Below the pieces are notes generated by a model. It saw only the letters and a list, made by a program, of their open reading frames with translations, had not been told where the DNA came from and ran no database searches. A stretch of DNA of 64,000 nt from Noviherbaspirillum malthae (GTDB lineage: Bacteria; Pseudomonadota; Gammaproteobacteria; Burkholderiales; Burkholderiaceae_D), in the NCBI RefSeq assembly GCF_015352985.1, contig NZ_JACYXF010000019.1, positions 1-64,000 of the forward strand. The letters run 5' to 3'. Both the position numbers and the translations under genes were made by a program. Below, in pieces: positions 7,672 to 16,583 of this stretch. The stretch's first letter is position 1; the number at the start of each line of letters is the position of its first letter.

Positions 7672-9291
7672 ATGAAACACAGGATTTCATTATTTCTTGC
7701 AGGCGTTTCGCTGAACCTCATTGCCGCCTCCGCGCCGGCGCAGACCGTAGTGGCGCCGTTTCCCGCTTCTCCTCCAGACCCGAACAACGTATTCACCCGC
7801 ATGTTCCCGGACCTGCCTTCCTTTGCGGAGCAAACCGACACCGCGCGGCGCACGGTACAGCGACTGGGAGCGCGCGGCGGCATCCTGGATGCGCAGGACA
7901 ACCTCACCGACCCGGTCCGCTCCATTACCGAGCCGGCCGTCTTTAGTCCCCGCAACAGGGACAACCCCAACATGACCGCCGGCGTCACCTTTCTCGGCCA
8001 GTTTCTCGACCATGACCTCACCCTGGACAAGAACTCTCCGTTAAACGAGAACACTTCGCCCGGCGAGATCCTTAATTTCCGTACGGCCGCATTCGATCTC
8101 GATTCCGTCTACGGCGACGGGCCTTCCGGTTCTCCGCAGCTCTATGACAGCAGCTCGGGCCGCATCAAATTCATCGTGGAAACCATTCCCGGCTCCGATG
8201 CCGTATCGCGGCACGGTGTGCCGAGGAACGACGTGCCGCGCGACGCGAAAGGCAATGCCCTGATTGCCGACAGCCGCAACGACGAGAATGTCATCCTGTC
8301 GCAGCTGCATCTGGCAATGCTGTCCTTCCATAACGCGGTGACGGATTATCTCGACGAGCAGCCCGAATACCGCAATGCCAGCGCCGAAGACGTTTTTGCC
8401 GAGGCGCGCCGGCTTGTCACATGGCATTACCAGTGGATCATTCTCCACGAGTTTCTGCCGGCGACCATCGGCCAGGACCGCGTCGACCGCATGCAGGCGG
8501 AAGGCCTGCATTACTACTATCCCCGGCAGCGGGCCAGGCGCATGGATAAGAAGGAAGAGCGCGGCCTTGCGCTGATACCCATCGAATTCGCGGTGGCCGC
8601 CTACCGCTTCGGCCATTCGCAGGCACGCCCCAGCTATCGCCTCAATTTCGGTGCCACCGGCGGTTCGCCCTTCTTTGCCTTCCTGTTCGACGACAATCAG
8701 GATCCCAACTCCTCCGATCCCGATGACCTGCGCGGCGGCAAGCGCGCACCGAGGCGCTTCGTCGACTGGCAAACCTTCTTCAATTTCGGCGACAGCAATT
8801 CCCGCCCCAACAAGCGCATCGACACCAAGCTGTCTTCGGTGATCATGAACCTGCCGGGCTCGCGCGCAGCATCGCCCGGACTGCCGGCCGACGGCCTGCA
8901 GTCGCTGCCCGCGCGCACGCTGACCCGGCATGTCAACTTCGGCCTGCCGTCCGGCCAGGCGGTGGCGCAGAAGATGCACCTTCCCGTCCTCACGCCGGAA
9001 CAGCTTGCCGACCTCGCGACCTATGCCGCCGACAGCAAGTCCACGCTGGACAATTCCACGCCCCTGTTTTTCTACGTCCTGAAGGAAGCGGAACTGATGG
9101 AAGATGGCCTGCGCCTGGGGCCGGTGGGTGCCTCCATCGTCGGGGAAGTCTTCATGGGCCTGCTGAAGCGGGACAAGGGCGGCTTTCTCCACGCGCATCC
9201 CGACTGGCGGCCGACACTGCCGTCCGCCCAGCCGGGACGCTTCATGATGACCGATCTGCTGAAGTTTGCCGGCGTGGTGCCGCCTTTGTGA
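7672..9291 (+). CDS. Exported animal-type haem peroxidase
   Basis: 539 aa with a Sec signal peptide (cleavage near APAQ, residues 21-24). The animal haem peroxidase (peroxidase-cyclooxygenase) fold is shown by distal His114 within GQFLDHDLTLD, the calcium-binding-type segment FDLDSVYG (141-148), catalytic Arg202 in ADSRNDEN, the helix LSFHNAVTD and proximal His315 in AYRFGHSQ. Such enzymes use H2O2 to oxidise halides or organic substrates. Acting outside the cytoplasm, it could serve oxidant defence or modify aromatic or phenolic compounds. The length suits a single-domain bacterial member. A MITE lies 36 bases past the stop. The substrate cannot be read from the sequence. Confidence 0.9.
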   Translation: MKHRISLFLAGVSLNLIAASAPAQTVVAPFPASPPDPNNVFTRMFPDLPSFAEQTDTARRTVQRLGARGGILDAQDNLTDPVRSITEPAVFSPRNRDNPNMTAGVTFLGQFLDHDLTLDKNSPLNENTSPGEILNFRTAAFDLDSVYGDGPSGSPQLYDSSSGRIKFIVETIPGSDAVSRHGVPRNDVPRDAKGNALIADSRNDENVILSQLHLAMLSFHNAVTDYLDEQPEYRNASAEDVFAEARRLVTWHYQWIILHEFLPATIGQDRVDRMQAEGLHYYYPRQRARRMDKKEERGLALIPIEFAVAAYRFGHSQARPSYRLNFGATGGSPFFAFLFDDNQDPNSSDPDDLRGGKRAPRRFVDWQTFFNFGDSNSRPNKRIDTKLSSVIMNLPGSRAASPGLPADGLQSLPARTLTRHVNFGLPSGQAVAQKMHLPVLTPEQLADLATYAADSKSTLDNSTPLFFYVLKEAELMEDGLRLGPVGASIVGEVFMGLLKRDKGGFLHAHPDWRPTLPSAQPGRFMMTDLLKFAGVVPPL

Positions 9292-9326
9292 TTCGGCACC
9301 AGCCTGGGTAGGTCGCAACCGTGTAC

Positions 9327-9488
9327 TAGAGCGCTTTCGGGTTGACTGGACTCGGCGAGGCCGAGGTGAATTGCCTGCGGAACAAGGCGTGTTGACGCGA
9401 CATGGCGGGGCCATGGCAAGGAGACACAACGCAGTGCCGCTGGCAAATCGACCGGCATCGACAGTACAGTCAACCCGAAAGCGCTCTA
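9327..9488. mobile_element. 162-bp MITE related to IS630 (TA-flanked, 22-bp perfect TIRs)
   Basis: Perfect 22-bp terminal inverted repeats occupy 9327-9348 and 9467-9488; the outer 20 bases are TAGAGCGCTTTCGGGTTGAC and the match continues weakly inward. Each end carries TA, the IS630/Tc1/mariner target. The internal sequence has no open reading frame of note, so it is non-autonomous. The terminal 21 bases match the IS630 end at 166-186 at 17 positions, suggesting that an IS630 relative in this genome can mobilise it. Its right end coincides with the stop codon of the next gene on the minus strand. Confidence 0.9.
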
Positions 9489-10214
9489 ATGCTCGGCGAG
9501 GCGCCGGCCGAGCGCGCGCAGCAGGCCGGCGCCGTTTCCGCTCCACGCGCTGCCATGCATGCAGGCCAGCGTGGAGGGATTTTCACGCGCAAGCTTCTCG
9601 ATCAGCGAAGCCGCGTTGGCCGAGTGGGAAAAGTAATCCATCGGCCGGCGGAAGGCTTCGCTCGGTTCCAGGATATCGCTTTGCGTCAGTGCAACCAAAC
9701 CGCGGCCGCCCTGGGTGAAGAGGTCGCCGCAGAACATCGTCGCGGTTACGGTATCCATCAGGTAGCCGGTCTCCCATCCGTGCGGCATGTGAGGCGCGTC
9801 CAGCCATTTCACGGAATGCGCGCCCAGGCCGAGTTCCTCGCCGTCGGCCATCGCACGTGCAGGCCTGTTTGCCACATCGTTGACGGAAACCAGCGCGGCG
9901 ACATGGCTGCACAGGGGAACGGCGTGCGGCGCCGCCTCCAGCCACTCATTGAGCGAGCCGCATTCGTCCGCCTCGAAATGCGACAGCGCGACGTAGCGCA
10001 ACTCCCTTGCCGGCATGATCTTTTCGACGGCCTCATGAACCAATGGAAACATCTTGCGCGGCCCGGTATGAAAGAGCAGCGGCTGGTCGTCCAGTATCAG
10101 GTACTGATTGAAGGAAAAGCCGCCCGGAACCGTGTCCGTCGGCGTGTTGATCCGGTAGATGCCGGCCGCAATCTCGTTCACGTTCGTGCCGGAAGCGGCA
10201 TTGGTCATGGTCAT
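9486..10214 (-). CDS. Stand-alone metallo-beta-lactamase-fold protein of the flavodiiron (ODP) type
   Basis: 242 aa. The fold resembles the diiron domain of flavodiiron proteins: candidate ligands H79-x-E81-x-D83 in SHFEADECG, H142 or H145 in APHMPHGWE, D164 in FCGDLFTQ and H220 in CMHGSAW. No flavodoxin or rubredoxin domain follows, so it is a diiron-only member, perhaps an O2- or NO-reacting or sensing protein. The usual His after D83 is Glu84. The start at 10214 has GAGGAGGATGCG upstream. The stop codon TAG lies on the end of the MITE; the pre-insertion site would also have read TAG, so the protein is unchanged. Confidence 0.8.
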   Translation of the reverse strand: MTMTNAASGTNVNEIAAGIYRINTPTDTVPGGFSFNQYLILDDQPLLFHTGPRKMFPLVHEAVEKIMPARELRYVALSHFEADECGSLNEWLEAAPHAVPLCSHVAALVSVNDVANRPARAMADGEELGLGAHSVKWLDAPHMPHGWETGYLMDTVTATMFCGDLFTQGGRGLVALTQSDILEPSEAFRRPMDYFSHSANAASLIEKLARENPSTLACMHGSAWSGNGAGLLRALGRRLAEH

Positions 10215-10400
10215 CGCATCCTCCTCGATTGCATTACGGACCCGGGCTGCCGGTGTTGCCGGATAGGCTTGGCCTTGGCAAGGCAGGCCCGTTCCGGAAT
10301 GGTCTTCCTCCGGGCTGAGGCGGGCTTGATTCAGCGCAAACCGGAACGAACGAGGCAGCCGGAGCACTGCAGCCGGGGGATGCGCCGCCGTGGACTCGCA

Positions 10401-10430
10401 AAATAAAAACGCCCCGCATTGCAGGGCGCT
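10401..10430 (-). terminator. Rho-independent terminator of the DUF4136 gene
   Basis: On the minus strand, CGCCC and GGGCG arms flank a short loop (TGCAATGC) and are followed by TTTTTATTTT. It lies 37-66 bases past the stop of the gene at 10467-11099. Confidence 0.85.
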
Positions 10431-10466
10431 TTATCGTTGTCTTTGTCCATGTTGAGGGAGCGGCAA

Positions 10467-11099
10467 CTACTGCTCGAGCTTCAGCTCCACCCGGCGCGGC
10501 ACGCCGCTCGGGCCGGGGAAATCGGTGAACGCACTGCGCACCATGAAAGGCATCACGGCGGCAAGCGAACTGTTGGTGCCTTCGCTGACCACCGTGGTCT
10601 CGTACAGTTTCTTGCCCGTCGCCATGTCGGCCATCTGTATCTTCAGCTGCCGGTTGAACAGCTGGTACTGCGACACGCGCTGCTCCACGATGGGCGGTCC
10701 GTACCAGAACGGGTCATAGAAGGGACTGTAGAACGGGCCGTAATAGCCGCGCCAGGCGGGACCCCAATAGGGATAGGGATTGACCACGACCGGATAGACT
10801 TCGCGCACATCGCGCCCGTTGTTGCTGTAGCTGAGCGATACCTTCAGGGCCGGCTTCACCGATGCGGGCGCTTCCTCGAAGCCGAGGCGGGCGAGTTCGT
10901 TGCGCACCAGGTTTTCATAGTTGCGGTATTCGAGGCTGTCGTTCTGTTCCTTCGTTCGCTCGAAGACATAGGTCTTGCTGGGAAGGGTGGCAGGCCATTC
11001 ATGAAAGGCCGTGACGCTGCTCCTGAACGTGCTGGTCGCGCAGCCGCCGAGCAGCATCGCTGAAACCGCCATCAGCATGGCGATCATCCATCGCTTCAT
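10467..11099 (-). CDS. DUF4136 outer-membrane lipoprotein
   Basis: 210 aa. The lipoprotein signal ends in LLGGC with the lipidated Cys at residue 20. The body matches the DUF4136 family: SKTYVFERTKEQNDSLEY, then NLVRNELARLGFEEA, an aromatic Pro/Tyr/Trp-rich insert (NPYPYWGPAWRGYYGPFYSP) and the C-terminal QLKIQMADMATGKKLYET. Members are envelope lipoproteins of unknown function, often stress-related. GAGAG precedes the ATG at 11099, and a strong terminator follows. It appears to be monocistronic. Confidence 0.85.
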   Translation of the reverse strand: MKRWMIAMLMAVSAMLLGGCATSTFRSSVTAFHEWPATLPSKTYVFERTKEQNDSLEYRNYENLVRNELARLGFEEAPASVKPALKVSLSYSNNGRDVREVYPVVVNPYPYWGPAWRGYYGPFYSPFYDPFWYGPPIVEQRVSQYQLFNRQLKIQMADMATGKKLYETTVVSEGTNSSLAAVMPFMVRSAFTDFPGPSGVPRRVELKLEQ

Positions 11100-11244
11100 T
11101 ACATCTCTCCGGATCGGATATTGGTTAAAAGTTCAGAATGGAAAATGGAGTTAAAAATTCCGTAAATTTTTGTAACCCACTTTGTCGGCAAGTACCGCGA
11201 TCTTTAACTCCCTACTCGACTGCGCGACCGTGGCATGCCGCCCT

Positions 11245-11586
11245 TCAGCGCGGGTTTTCAAAGAAGATGTAGTTCGACCCGAAGTCGCTGATCTCGAAAT
11301 ACACCTTCTTTTCGCCGGGATCGGCAATCATGTTCAGGTTCTCGTCCAGCACCCCGTAGCCGAAGCGATAGGAGCGCGGCCGGCCGTCGTCGGTGCCGGA
11401 AGCCGTCGTCATCTTGTCGATGCGGATGAAGCGCCGCACCAGCTTGTCGCCCGCGTAGTATTCGAGCACGCCGTTGGTGCCGGTCCAGTTCTGGACCGAG
11501 CGGCTGATCTGGTTCTGCTGCTCCTGGGTACACGCCGAAAGCAGTGCCGAAATGGCAACTACGAAAAGCGCAAAGGAAGACTTCAT
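11245..11586 (-). CDS. Small lipoprotein (113 aa)
   Basis: Starts MKSSFALFVVAISALLSACT, with a lipobox LLSAC (Cys19). The mature part has NGVLEYYAGDKLVRRFIRIDKMTTA, then RSYRFGYGVLDENLNMI and ends KKVYFEISDFGSNYIFFENPR, all consistent with a small beta-rich periplasmic domain. AGGAG lies upstream of the ATG at 11586. It is divergent from pepN with about 70 bases between the starts. I recognise no named family; similar small lipoproteins sit next to pepN in relatives, as far as I recall. Confidence 0.75.
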   Translation of the reverse strand: MKSSFALFVVAISALLSACTQEQQNQISRSVQNWTGTNGVLEYYAGDKLVRRFIRIDKMTTASGTDDGRPRSYRFGYGVLDENLNMIADPGEKKVYFEISDFGSNYIFFENPR

Positions 11587-11658
11587 CGGAATAGGCTCCT
11601 GCTGCCGTTGGTTGGTAAAATGCCACTTTGCGCCATTATCTCCTGATTCCATCAGCCT

Positions 11659-14334
11659 ATGCGTACCGACACTCCCCAAGCCATCTACCGCAAGGATTAC
11701 ACGCCGCCGACCTACTGGGTCAATACCGTGGAAATGGGCTTCGACCTCGATCCCGACCTGACCCGCGTCGCCACCCGCCTCACGCTCAGCCGCAATACCG
11801 GCAGCCGCGGCAAGAGCCTCGTGCTGTACGGCGAGAGCCTTGAACTCGTGCAACTGCGCATGAACGGCAAGGAAGTCGGCAAGCGCGGCTACACCCTGGG
11901 CAACGGCGTCCTTGAAATCTTCAATGTGCCCGACGAGGTCACGCTCGACATCGAGACCGCCATCCAGCCCAGCCAGAACACCTCGCTGATGGGCCTGTAC
12001 ACCTCCAACGGCAACTTCTTCACCCAGTGCGAGGCCGAAGGTTTCCGCAAGATCACCTTCTTCCCCGACCGGCCCGATGTCATGGCCAAGTACAAGGTCA
12101 TGTTGCGCGCCGACAAGAGCCGCTATCCGGTGCTGCTGTCCAACGGCAACCTGATCGAGGAGGGCGACTTGGGCGACGGCCGCCACTATGCGGTATGGGA
12201 AGACCCGTTCAAGAAGCCGTCCTATCTGTTCGCCCTGGTGGCCGGCCAGCTGGTGTGCCAGGAAGAAACCTACACGCTGCAATCCGGCCGCGAAGTGCTG
12301 CTGCAGGTGTGGGTCGAGGAAGGCAATCTCGACAAGACCCAGCATGCGATGGATTCGCTCAAGAACAGCATCCGCTGGGATGAGGAACGCTTCGGCCTGG
12401 AGCTCGACCTCGACCGCTTCATGATCGTGGCCGTCGGCGACTTCAACATGGGCGCGATGGAAAACAAGGGCCTCAACATCTTCAACACCAAGTATGTGCT
12501 GGCCAACCCGCGCATCGCCACCGACGCCGACTATGCCGGCATCGAATCGGTGGTCGGTCACGAATACTTCCACAACTGGACCGGCAACCGCGTCACCTGC
12601 CGCGACTGGTTCCAGCTGTCGCTCAAGGAAGGCCTCACCGTCTTCCGCGACCAGGAATTCTCGGCCGACCTGATCGGCACCGACAGCGGCCGCGCGGTCA
12701 AGCGCATCGAGGACGTGCGCGTGCTGCGCCAGGCGCAGTTCCCGGAAGACGCCGGCCCGATGGCGCATCCGGTGCGGCCCGATTCCTACGTGGAGATCAA
12801 CAACTTTTATACCGTCACCATCTACGAGAAGGGCTCGGAAGTGGTGCGCATGTACCAGACCCTGCTCGGCCGCGACGGCTTCCGCAAGGGGATGGACCTG
12901 TACTTCGAGCGGCATGACGGCCAGGCCGTCACCTGCGACGACTTCCGCGCCGCGATGGCCGACGCCGGCGGCCGCGACCTGACCCAGTTCGAGCTCTGGT
13001 ACAGCCAGGCCGGCACGCCGCGCGTCAAGGTCGAGACCCGCTACGACGAAGTTGCGCAGAGCTACATGATCACGCTCACCCAGTCCTGCCCGCCGACCCC
13101 GGGCCAGCCGACCAAGCTGCCCTTCCATATCCCGGTGGCGGTCGGCCTGCTCGACAGCGGCGGACGCGACATGCCGCTGGTGCTCGACAGCGTCGAGGGC
13201 GGCGACGAGATCGACGCCGCACCGACGACGATGGTGCTCGAACTGACGGAGCAGAGCCAGACCTTCCATTTCCGCAATGTGCGTGAACAGCCGGTGCCTT
13301 CGGTGCTGCGCAACTTTTCCGCGCCGGTGATCCTCGACATCGAATACACCGACGCCGAACTCGCCTTCCTGATGGCCAACGACAGCGATGCCTTCAACCG
13401 CTGGGAAGCCGGCCAGCGCCTCGCCATGCGCCGCATGCTGGCGCTGACCGAGGCGGTGAAGAACGGCGAGCAGTTGACGGAAGGCGCCGCCGAAAAGGCG
13501 CTCGGCAACGCATTCCGCGCCACGCTGACCGACACCGCGCTCGATCCGGCCTTCTGCGAACTCGCGCTGACGCTGCCCTCGGAAAGCGTGGTGGCCGAAC
13601 AGATGGATGTCGTGCATCCGCAGGCCATCCACCAGGTGCGCCGCTTCCTGCGCCGTTCGCTGGCATCGGCCATGCGCTTCGACTGGGAAGTCGCCTACCA
13701 GTCCAACCGCACGCCCGGCGCCTACAGCCCCGACCCGGTCTCTGCCGGCAAGCGCGGCCTGAAGAACCTGGCGCTGTCCTACGTGCTGGAGCTTGACGAC
13801 AGCGACGCCCATGCGCTCGCCCAGGCCCAGTACGACAACGCCAACAATATGACCGACCGCGTCGCCGCGCTGTCGGCCCTGGTCAACGGCAGCGCGCCGG
13901 GCAGGGACGCGGCGCTGGCCAGCTTCTATGAAGACTTCAAGCAGGAAGCGCTGGTCGTCGACAAGTGGTTCTCGCTGCAGGCCATGGCGCGCACCACCGA
14001 CGTGGCCGCCGTGCGCGCGCTGATGGAGCACCCGGCGTTCAGCCTCAGGAATCCGAACCGAGCCCGCAGCCTGATCTTCAGCTTCTGCAACGGCAACCCC
14101 GGCCAGTTCCATGCGCCCGACGGCAGCGGCTACGAGTTCTGGGCCGACCAGGTGATCGCCCTCAACACCATCAATCCGCAGGTCGCCGCACGCCTGGCGC
14201 GCAGCCTCGACCGCTGGCGCAAGTACGCGCCGGAACTGCAGGACAGAATGCGCGCCGCCCTGCAGCGCGTGGCCGCGACCAAGTCGCTCTCCAAGGACGT
14301 GCACGAGGTGATCAGCAAATCGCTCGCCAATTAA
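11659..14334 (+). CDS. pepN: Aminopeptidase N (M1 zinc metallopeptidase)
   Basis: 891 aa, the usual length for the bacterial single-chain enzyme. It removes N-terminal residues from peptides in the cytoplasm. The exopeptidase motif GAMEN is at 265-269; the zinc motif H301-E302-Y-F-H305 with the third ligand E324 is followed by the catalytic Tyr region NNFYTVTIYEKG. A beta-rich domain and a long helical C-terminal domain complete the fold. It is followed by fbp on the same strand, a neighbour pair common in Burkholderiales. The long open frame on the opposite strand is a GC-bias artefact. Confidence 0.97.
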   Translation: MRTDTPQAIYRKDYTPPTYWVNTVEMGFDLDPDLTRVATRLTLSRNTGSRGKSLVLYGESLELVQLRMNGKEVGKRGYTLGNGVLEIFNVPDEVTLDIETAIQPSQNTSLMGLYTSNGNFFTQCEAEGFRKITFFPDRPDVMAKYKVMLRADKSRYPVLLSNGNLIEEGDLGDGRHYAVWEDPFKKPSYLFALVAGQLVCQEETYTLQSGREVLLQVWVEEGNLDKTQHAMDSLKNSIRWDEERFGLELDLDRFMIVAVGDFNMGAMENKGLNIFNTKYVLANPRIATDADYAGIESVVGHEYFHNWTGNRVTCRDWFQLSLKEGLTVFRDQEFSADLIGTDSGRAVKRIEDVRVLRQAQFPEDAGPMAHPVRPDSYVEINNFYTVTIYEKGSEVVRMYQTLLGRDGFRKGMDLYFERHDGQAVTCDDFRAAMADAGGRDLTQFELWYSQAGTPRVKVETRYDEVAQSYMITLTQSCPPTPGQPTKLPFHIPVAVGLLDSGGRDMPLVLDSVEGGDEIDAAPTTMVLELTEQSQTFHFRNVREQPVPSVLRNFSAPVILDIEYTDAELAFLMANDSDAFNRWEAGQRLAMRRMLALTEAVKNGEQLTEGAAEKALGNAFRATLTDTALDPAFCELALTLPSESVVAEQMDVVHPQAIHQVRRFLRRSLASAMRFDWEVAYQSNRTPGAYSPDPVSAGKRGLKNLALSYVLELDDSDAHALAQAQYDNANNMTDRVAALSALVNGSAPGRDAALASFYEDFKQEALVVDKWFSLQAMARTTDVAAVRALMEHPAFSLRNPNRARSLIFSFCNGNPGQFHAPDGSGYEFWADQVIALNTINPQVAARLARSLDRWRKYAPELQDRMRAALQRVAATKSLSKDVHEVISKSLAN

Positions 14335-14397
14335 TGTGCGGCAAAACCGGCGCGGCCGCCGCAGGGCAGAATCCTTGCAAGCACTTGCGGCGGCCGG

Positions 14398-14420
14398 GCG
14401 GTTCCGGCGACCGGAACCGC
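14398..14420. other. Perfect stem-loop between pepN and fbp
   Basis: A 10-bp perfect inverted repeat (GCGGTTCCGG / CCGGAACCGC) with a 3-base loop lies 64 bases past the pepN stop. No T-run follows, so it may be a Rho-dependent or processing structure, not an intrinsic terminator. Confidence 0.5.
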
Positions 14421-14501
14421 GCCGGCAAGGGAGGCCCGCTCAGTCGATAAGCCGAGCCGCCGAACACAGGACATAACTATTATTAAACCAACGGAAACGC
14501 T

Positions 14502-15503
14502 ATGAAACGCATAAGCCTTACCCAATATCTGGTCGAAGAGCAGCGGCTGCACAACAGCATCCCCGCCGAACTGCGCCTGCTGATCGAAGTCGTCGCCCGC
14601 GCCTGCAAGACCATCAGCCACGCCGTCAGCAAGGGCGCGCTCGGCGAAGTGCTCGGCAGCGCCGGCAGCGAAAACGTGCAGGGCGAAGTGCAGAAGAAGC
14701 TCGACGTGCTCTCCAACGAAATCCTGCTCGAAGCCAACGAATGGGGCGGCCACCTCGCCGCGATGGCGTCCGAGGAAATGGAAACCATCCATCCCATTCC
14801 CAACCGCTATCCCAAGGGCGAATACATGCTGCTGTTCGATCCGCTCGACGGCTCCAGCAACATCGACGTCAACGTCTCCATCGGCACCATCTTCTCGGTG
14901 CTGAAGGCGCCGGAAGGCATGAAGGAACCGAGCGAGAAGGACTTCCTGCAGCCCGGCGTGAAACAGGTTGCCGCCGGCTACGCGGTCTACGGCCCGCAGA
15001 CCGTGCTGGTGCTCACCACCGGCGACGGCGTCAACTGCTTCACCCTCGACCGCGAGATGGGTTCCTGGGTCCTCACCCAGCGCGACATGCAGATCCCCGC
15101 CGAGACCAAGGAATACGCGATCAACGCCTCGAACGCGCGCCACTGGTATCCGCCGGTCAAGCGCTACATCGACGAACTCCAGTCCGGCGACACCGGTCCG
15201 CGCGGCAAGAACTTCAACATGCGCTGGATCGCCTCCATGGTCGCCGACGTGCACCGCATCTTGAACCGCGGCGGCGTCTTCATGTACCCGGCCGACGCCC
15301 GCGAACCGGACAAGCCCGGCAAGCTGCGCCTGATGTACGAAGCCAACCCCATGGCCTTCATCGTCGAACAGGCCGGCGGCGCCGCGACCAACGGCAAGCA
15401 GCGGATCCTGGATATCCAGCCGCAGAAGCTGCACGAGCGGGTTGCGGTGTTCCTGGGCTCGAAGAGCGAAGTGGAACGGGTTACCGGGTATCACAACCAG
15501 TGA
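14502..15503 (+). CDS. fbp: Fructose-1,6-bisphosphatase, class I
   Basis: 333 aa. Hydrolyses fructose 1,6-bisphosphate to fructose 6-phosphate in gluconeogenesis (and the Calvin cycle where present), in the cytoplasm. The metal-binding signature FDPLDGSSN is at 112-120, with the upstream SEE (90-92) acidic site. Substrate-binding segments include [19 protein letters not shown], the [15 protein letters not shown] helix and the [20 protein letters not shown] region. The start at 14502 is the only sensible ATG and the ending is normal. It is co-oriented with pepN with a stem-loop between them. Confidence 0.97.
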   Translation: MKRISLTQYLVEEQRLHNSIPAELRLLIEVVARACKTISHAVSKGALGEVLGSAGSENVQGEVQKKLDVLSNEILLEANEWGGHLAAMASEEMETIHPIPNRYPKGEYMLLFDPLDGSSNIDVNVSIGTIFSVLKAPEGMKEPSEKDFLQPGVKQVAAGYAVYGPQTVLVLTTGDGVNCFTLDREMGSWVLTQRDMQIPAETKEYAINASNARHWYPPVKRYIDELQSGDTGPRGKNFNMRWIASMVADVHRILNRGGVFMYPADAREPDKPGKLRLMYEANPMAFIVEQAGGAATNGKQRILDIQPQKLHERVAVFLGSKSEVERVTGYHNQ

Positions 15504-15617
15504 TACCTTTTAGATCCTTCGGATGTCGATGGCGAAAGCAGGAATCTGCTTTTATTACGTTCTGAAGCTTTCGCCGGCTAGTAGCGTAGAAAAGTTTTTT
15601 GTAAAATGTGTATTTCG

Positions 15618-15693
<76 letters not shown>

Positions 15694-15699
15694 AAAATG

Positions 15700-15725
15700 A
15701 AGGGCTAGCGGTAACGCTAGCCCTT
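15700..15725 (+). terminator. Hairpin terminator after tRNA-Thr
   Basis: An 11-bp perfect stem (AAGGGCTAGCG / CGCTAGCCCTT) with loop GTAA begins seven bases past the tRNA CCA. The downstream T content is modest. Confidence 0.75.
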
Positions 15726-15758
15726 CCTATATGTAATTCGTATAGATGCTGTTCTCCT

Positions 15759-15998
15759 TTGATTTTGCTAGATATCGCAAATTTTCAGAAACCGATCTTT
15801 TCAGAAACTGACCTCCGTAATCGCGGTGATGAGCTAAAACGCTGTATCGATAAAGCGAAACGCTTAGTTATCCACATACAAAATATTGCCAACTTTGTTG
15901 AGATAAGCTACAAAAGCGCAAAGGCCTTGCATACTAACATTGGTTACGTCTTTGCCGATTTTCGCTTTAGAAATTACTTAGTATCTGATGTGAAGTGA
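15759..15998 (+). CDS. Doubtful small open frame (79 aa) at the start of the AT-rich island
   Basis: The frame opens with TTG and has no ATG; no ribosome-binding site is apparent. The translation (ELKRCIDKAKRLVIHIQ, then VEISYKSAKALHTNIGY) looks helical and could be a decayed remnant or the tail of a displaced gene. It lies between the tRNA terminator and the HEPN-like gene, in base composition matching the island. It is recorded because nothing else explains the stretch; it may not be expressed. Confidence 0.25.
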   Translation: MILLDIANFQKPIFSETDLRNRGDELKRCIDKAKRLVIHIQNIANFVEISYKSAKALHTNIGYVFADFRFRNYLVSDVK

Positions 15999-16055
15999 CA
16001 AGTACTTTAAATATACTACTGTTTTTATTTCCAAGAAGTAAGTTACTATTATCGC

Positions 16056-16568
16056 ATGGCAAAGATAACAGAAAGCGAATTGCTGCTTATTTCGAAGGCT
16101 CCTCAGGAGAAATTAAAGCATTTCTCTGATGGGGCAAAGATTGCGCAACGTGCAAGAACAACGATTCAAAAACTTCAACTACGTACTGCAAATGATCGGT
16201 TGCGATTAGCGCGTCTACAACTAAAGCATGCAATTATCGCGTATAAGGCCGAGAAGGATCAAAGTCGCACTGTGGTAAGCAGAGCCTATTATGCTATGTA
16301 TCATGCAGCACGAGCCGTAACGTATGTTTCTTTTGGTGGAGACGATCATGAACAACATTCGGTACTTCCCACAAAATTGCCACACGATTTGCCGAATGCT
16401 GATATCTGGAAGAATAAGCTCAAGAATGCTCGTCTTGAGCGGAACCGAGCAGATTATGATCCGTATCCTGCCGGGGACGCAGCATTTGGAACAGTGGCAG
16501 CAGATTTAATTGATCAAGCTAAAGAGTTGATAAAAGTCGCTCAAATTTATCTTCGTTCAAAATCGTAA
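16056..16568 (+). CDS. HEPN-domain protein (UPF0332-like), first gene of a two-gene cassette
   Basis: 170 aa, cytosolic and all-helical. The segments SRAYYAMYHAAR (75-86) and RNRADYDPYP (129-138) match the two conserved parts of UPF0332/HEPN proteins. In many HEPN RNases the second position holds R-X4-6-H; here no His follows, so RNase activity is uncertain, although R80-X6-H83-type pairing within the first motif is absent too. HEPN proteins often act as toxins or RNases in defence and toxin-antitoxin systems. It lies 15 bases before the ATPase gene on the same strand and shares its AT-rich codon use, unlike the flanking chromosome. The function of the pair is inferred, not known. Confidence 0.7.
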   Translation: MAKITESELLLISKAPQEKLKHFSDGAKIAQRARTTIQKLQLRTANDRLRLARLQLKHAIIAYKAEKDQSRTVVSRAYYAMYHAARAVTYVSFGGDDHEQHSVLPTKLPHDLPNADIWKNKLKNARLERNRADYDPYPAGDAAFGTVAADLIDQAKELIKVAQIYLRSKS

Positions 16569-16583
16569 TTTTTAAAGGCATAC

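Noticed and set aside
7435-7675. Overlapping short open frames before the peroxidase gene
   Set aside because: They overlap on both strands, lack ribosome-binding sites and have no coding character.
11245-14304. A 1019-residue open frame on the minus strand opposite pepN
   Set aside because: It runs antisense to the complete pepN gene and its translation is low-complexity His/Arg/Gly/Ala-rich, an effect of high third-position GC. Only its last part, the 113-aa lipoprotein, is real.
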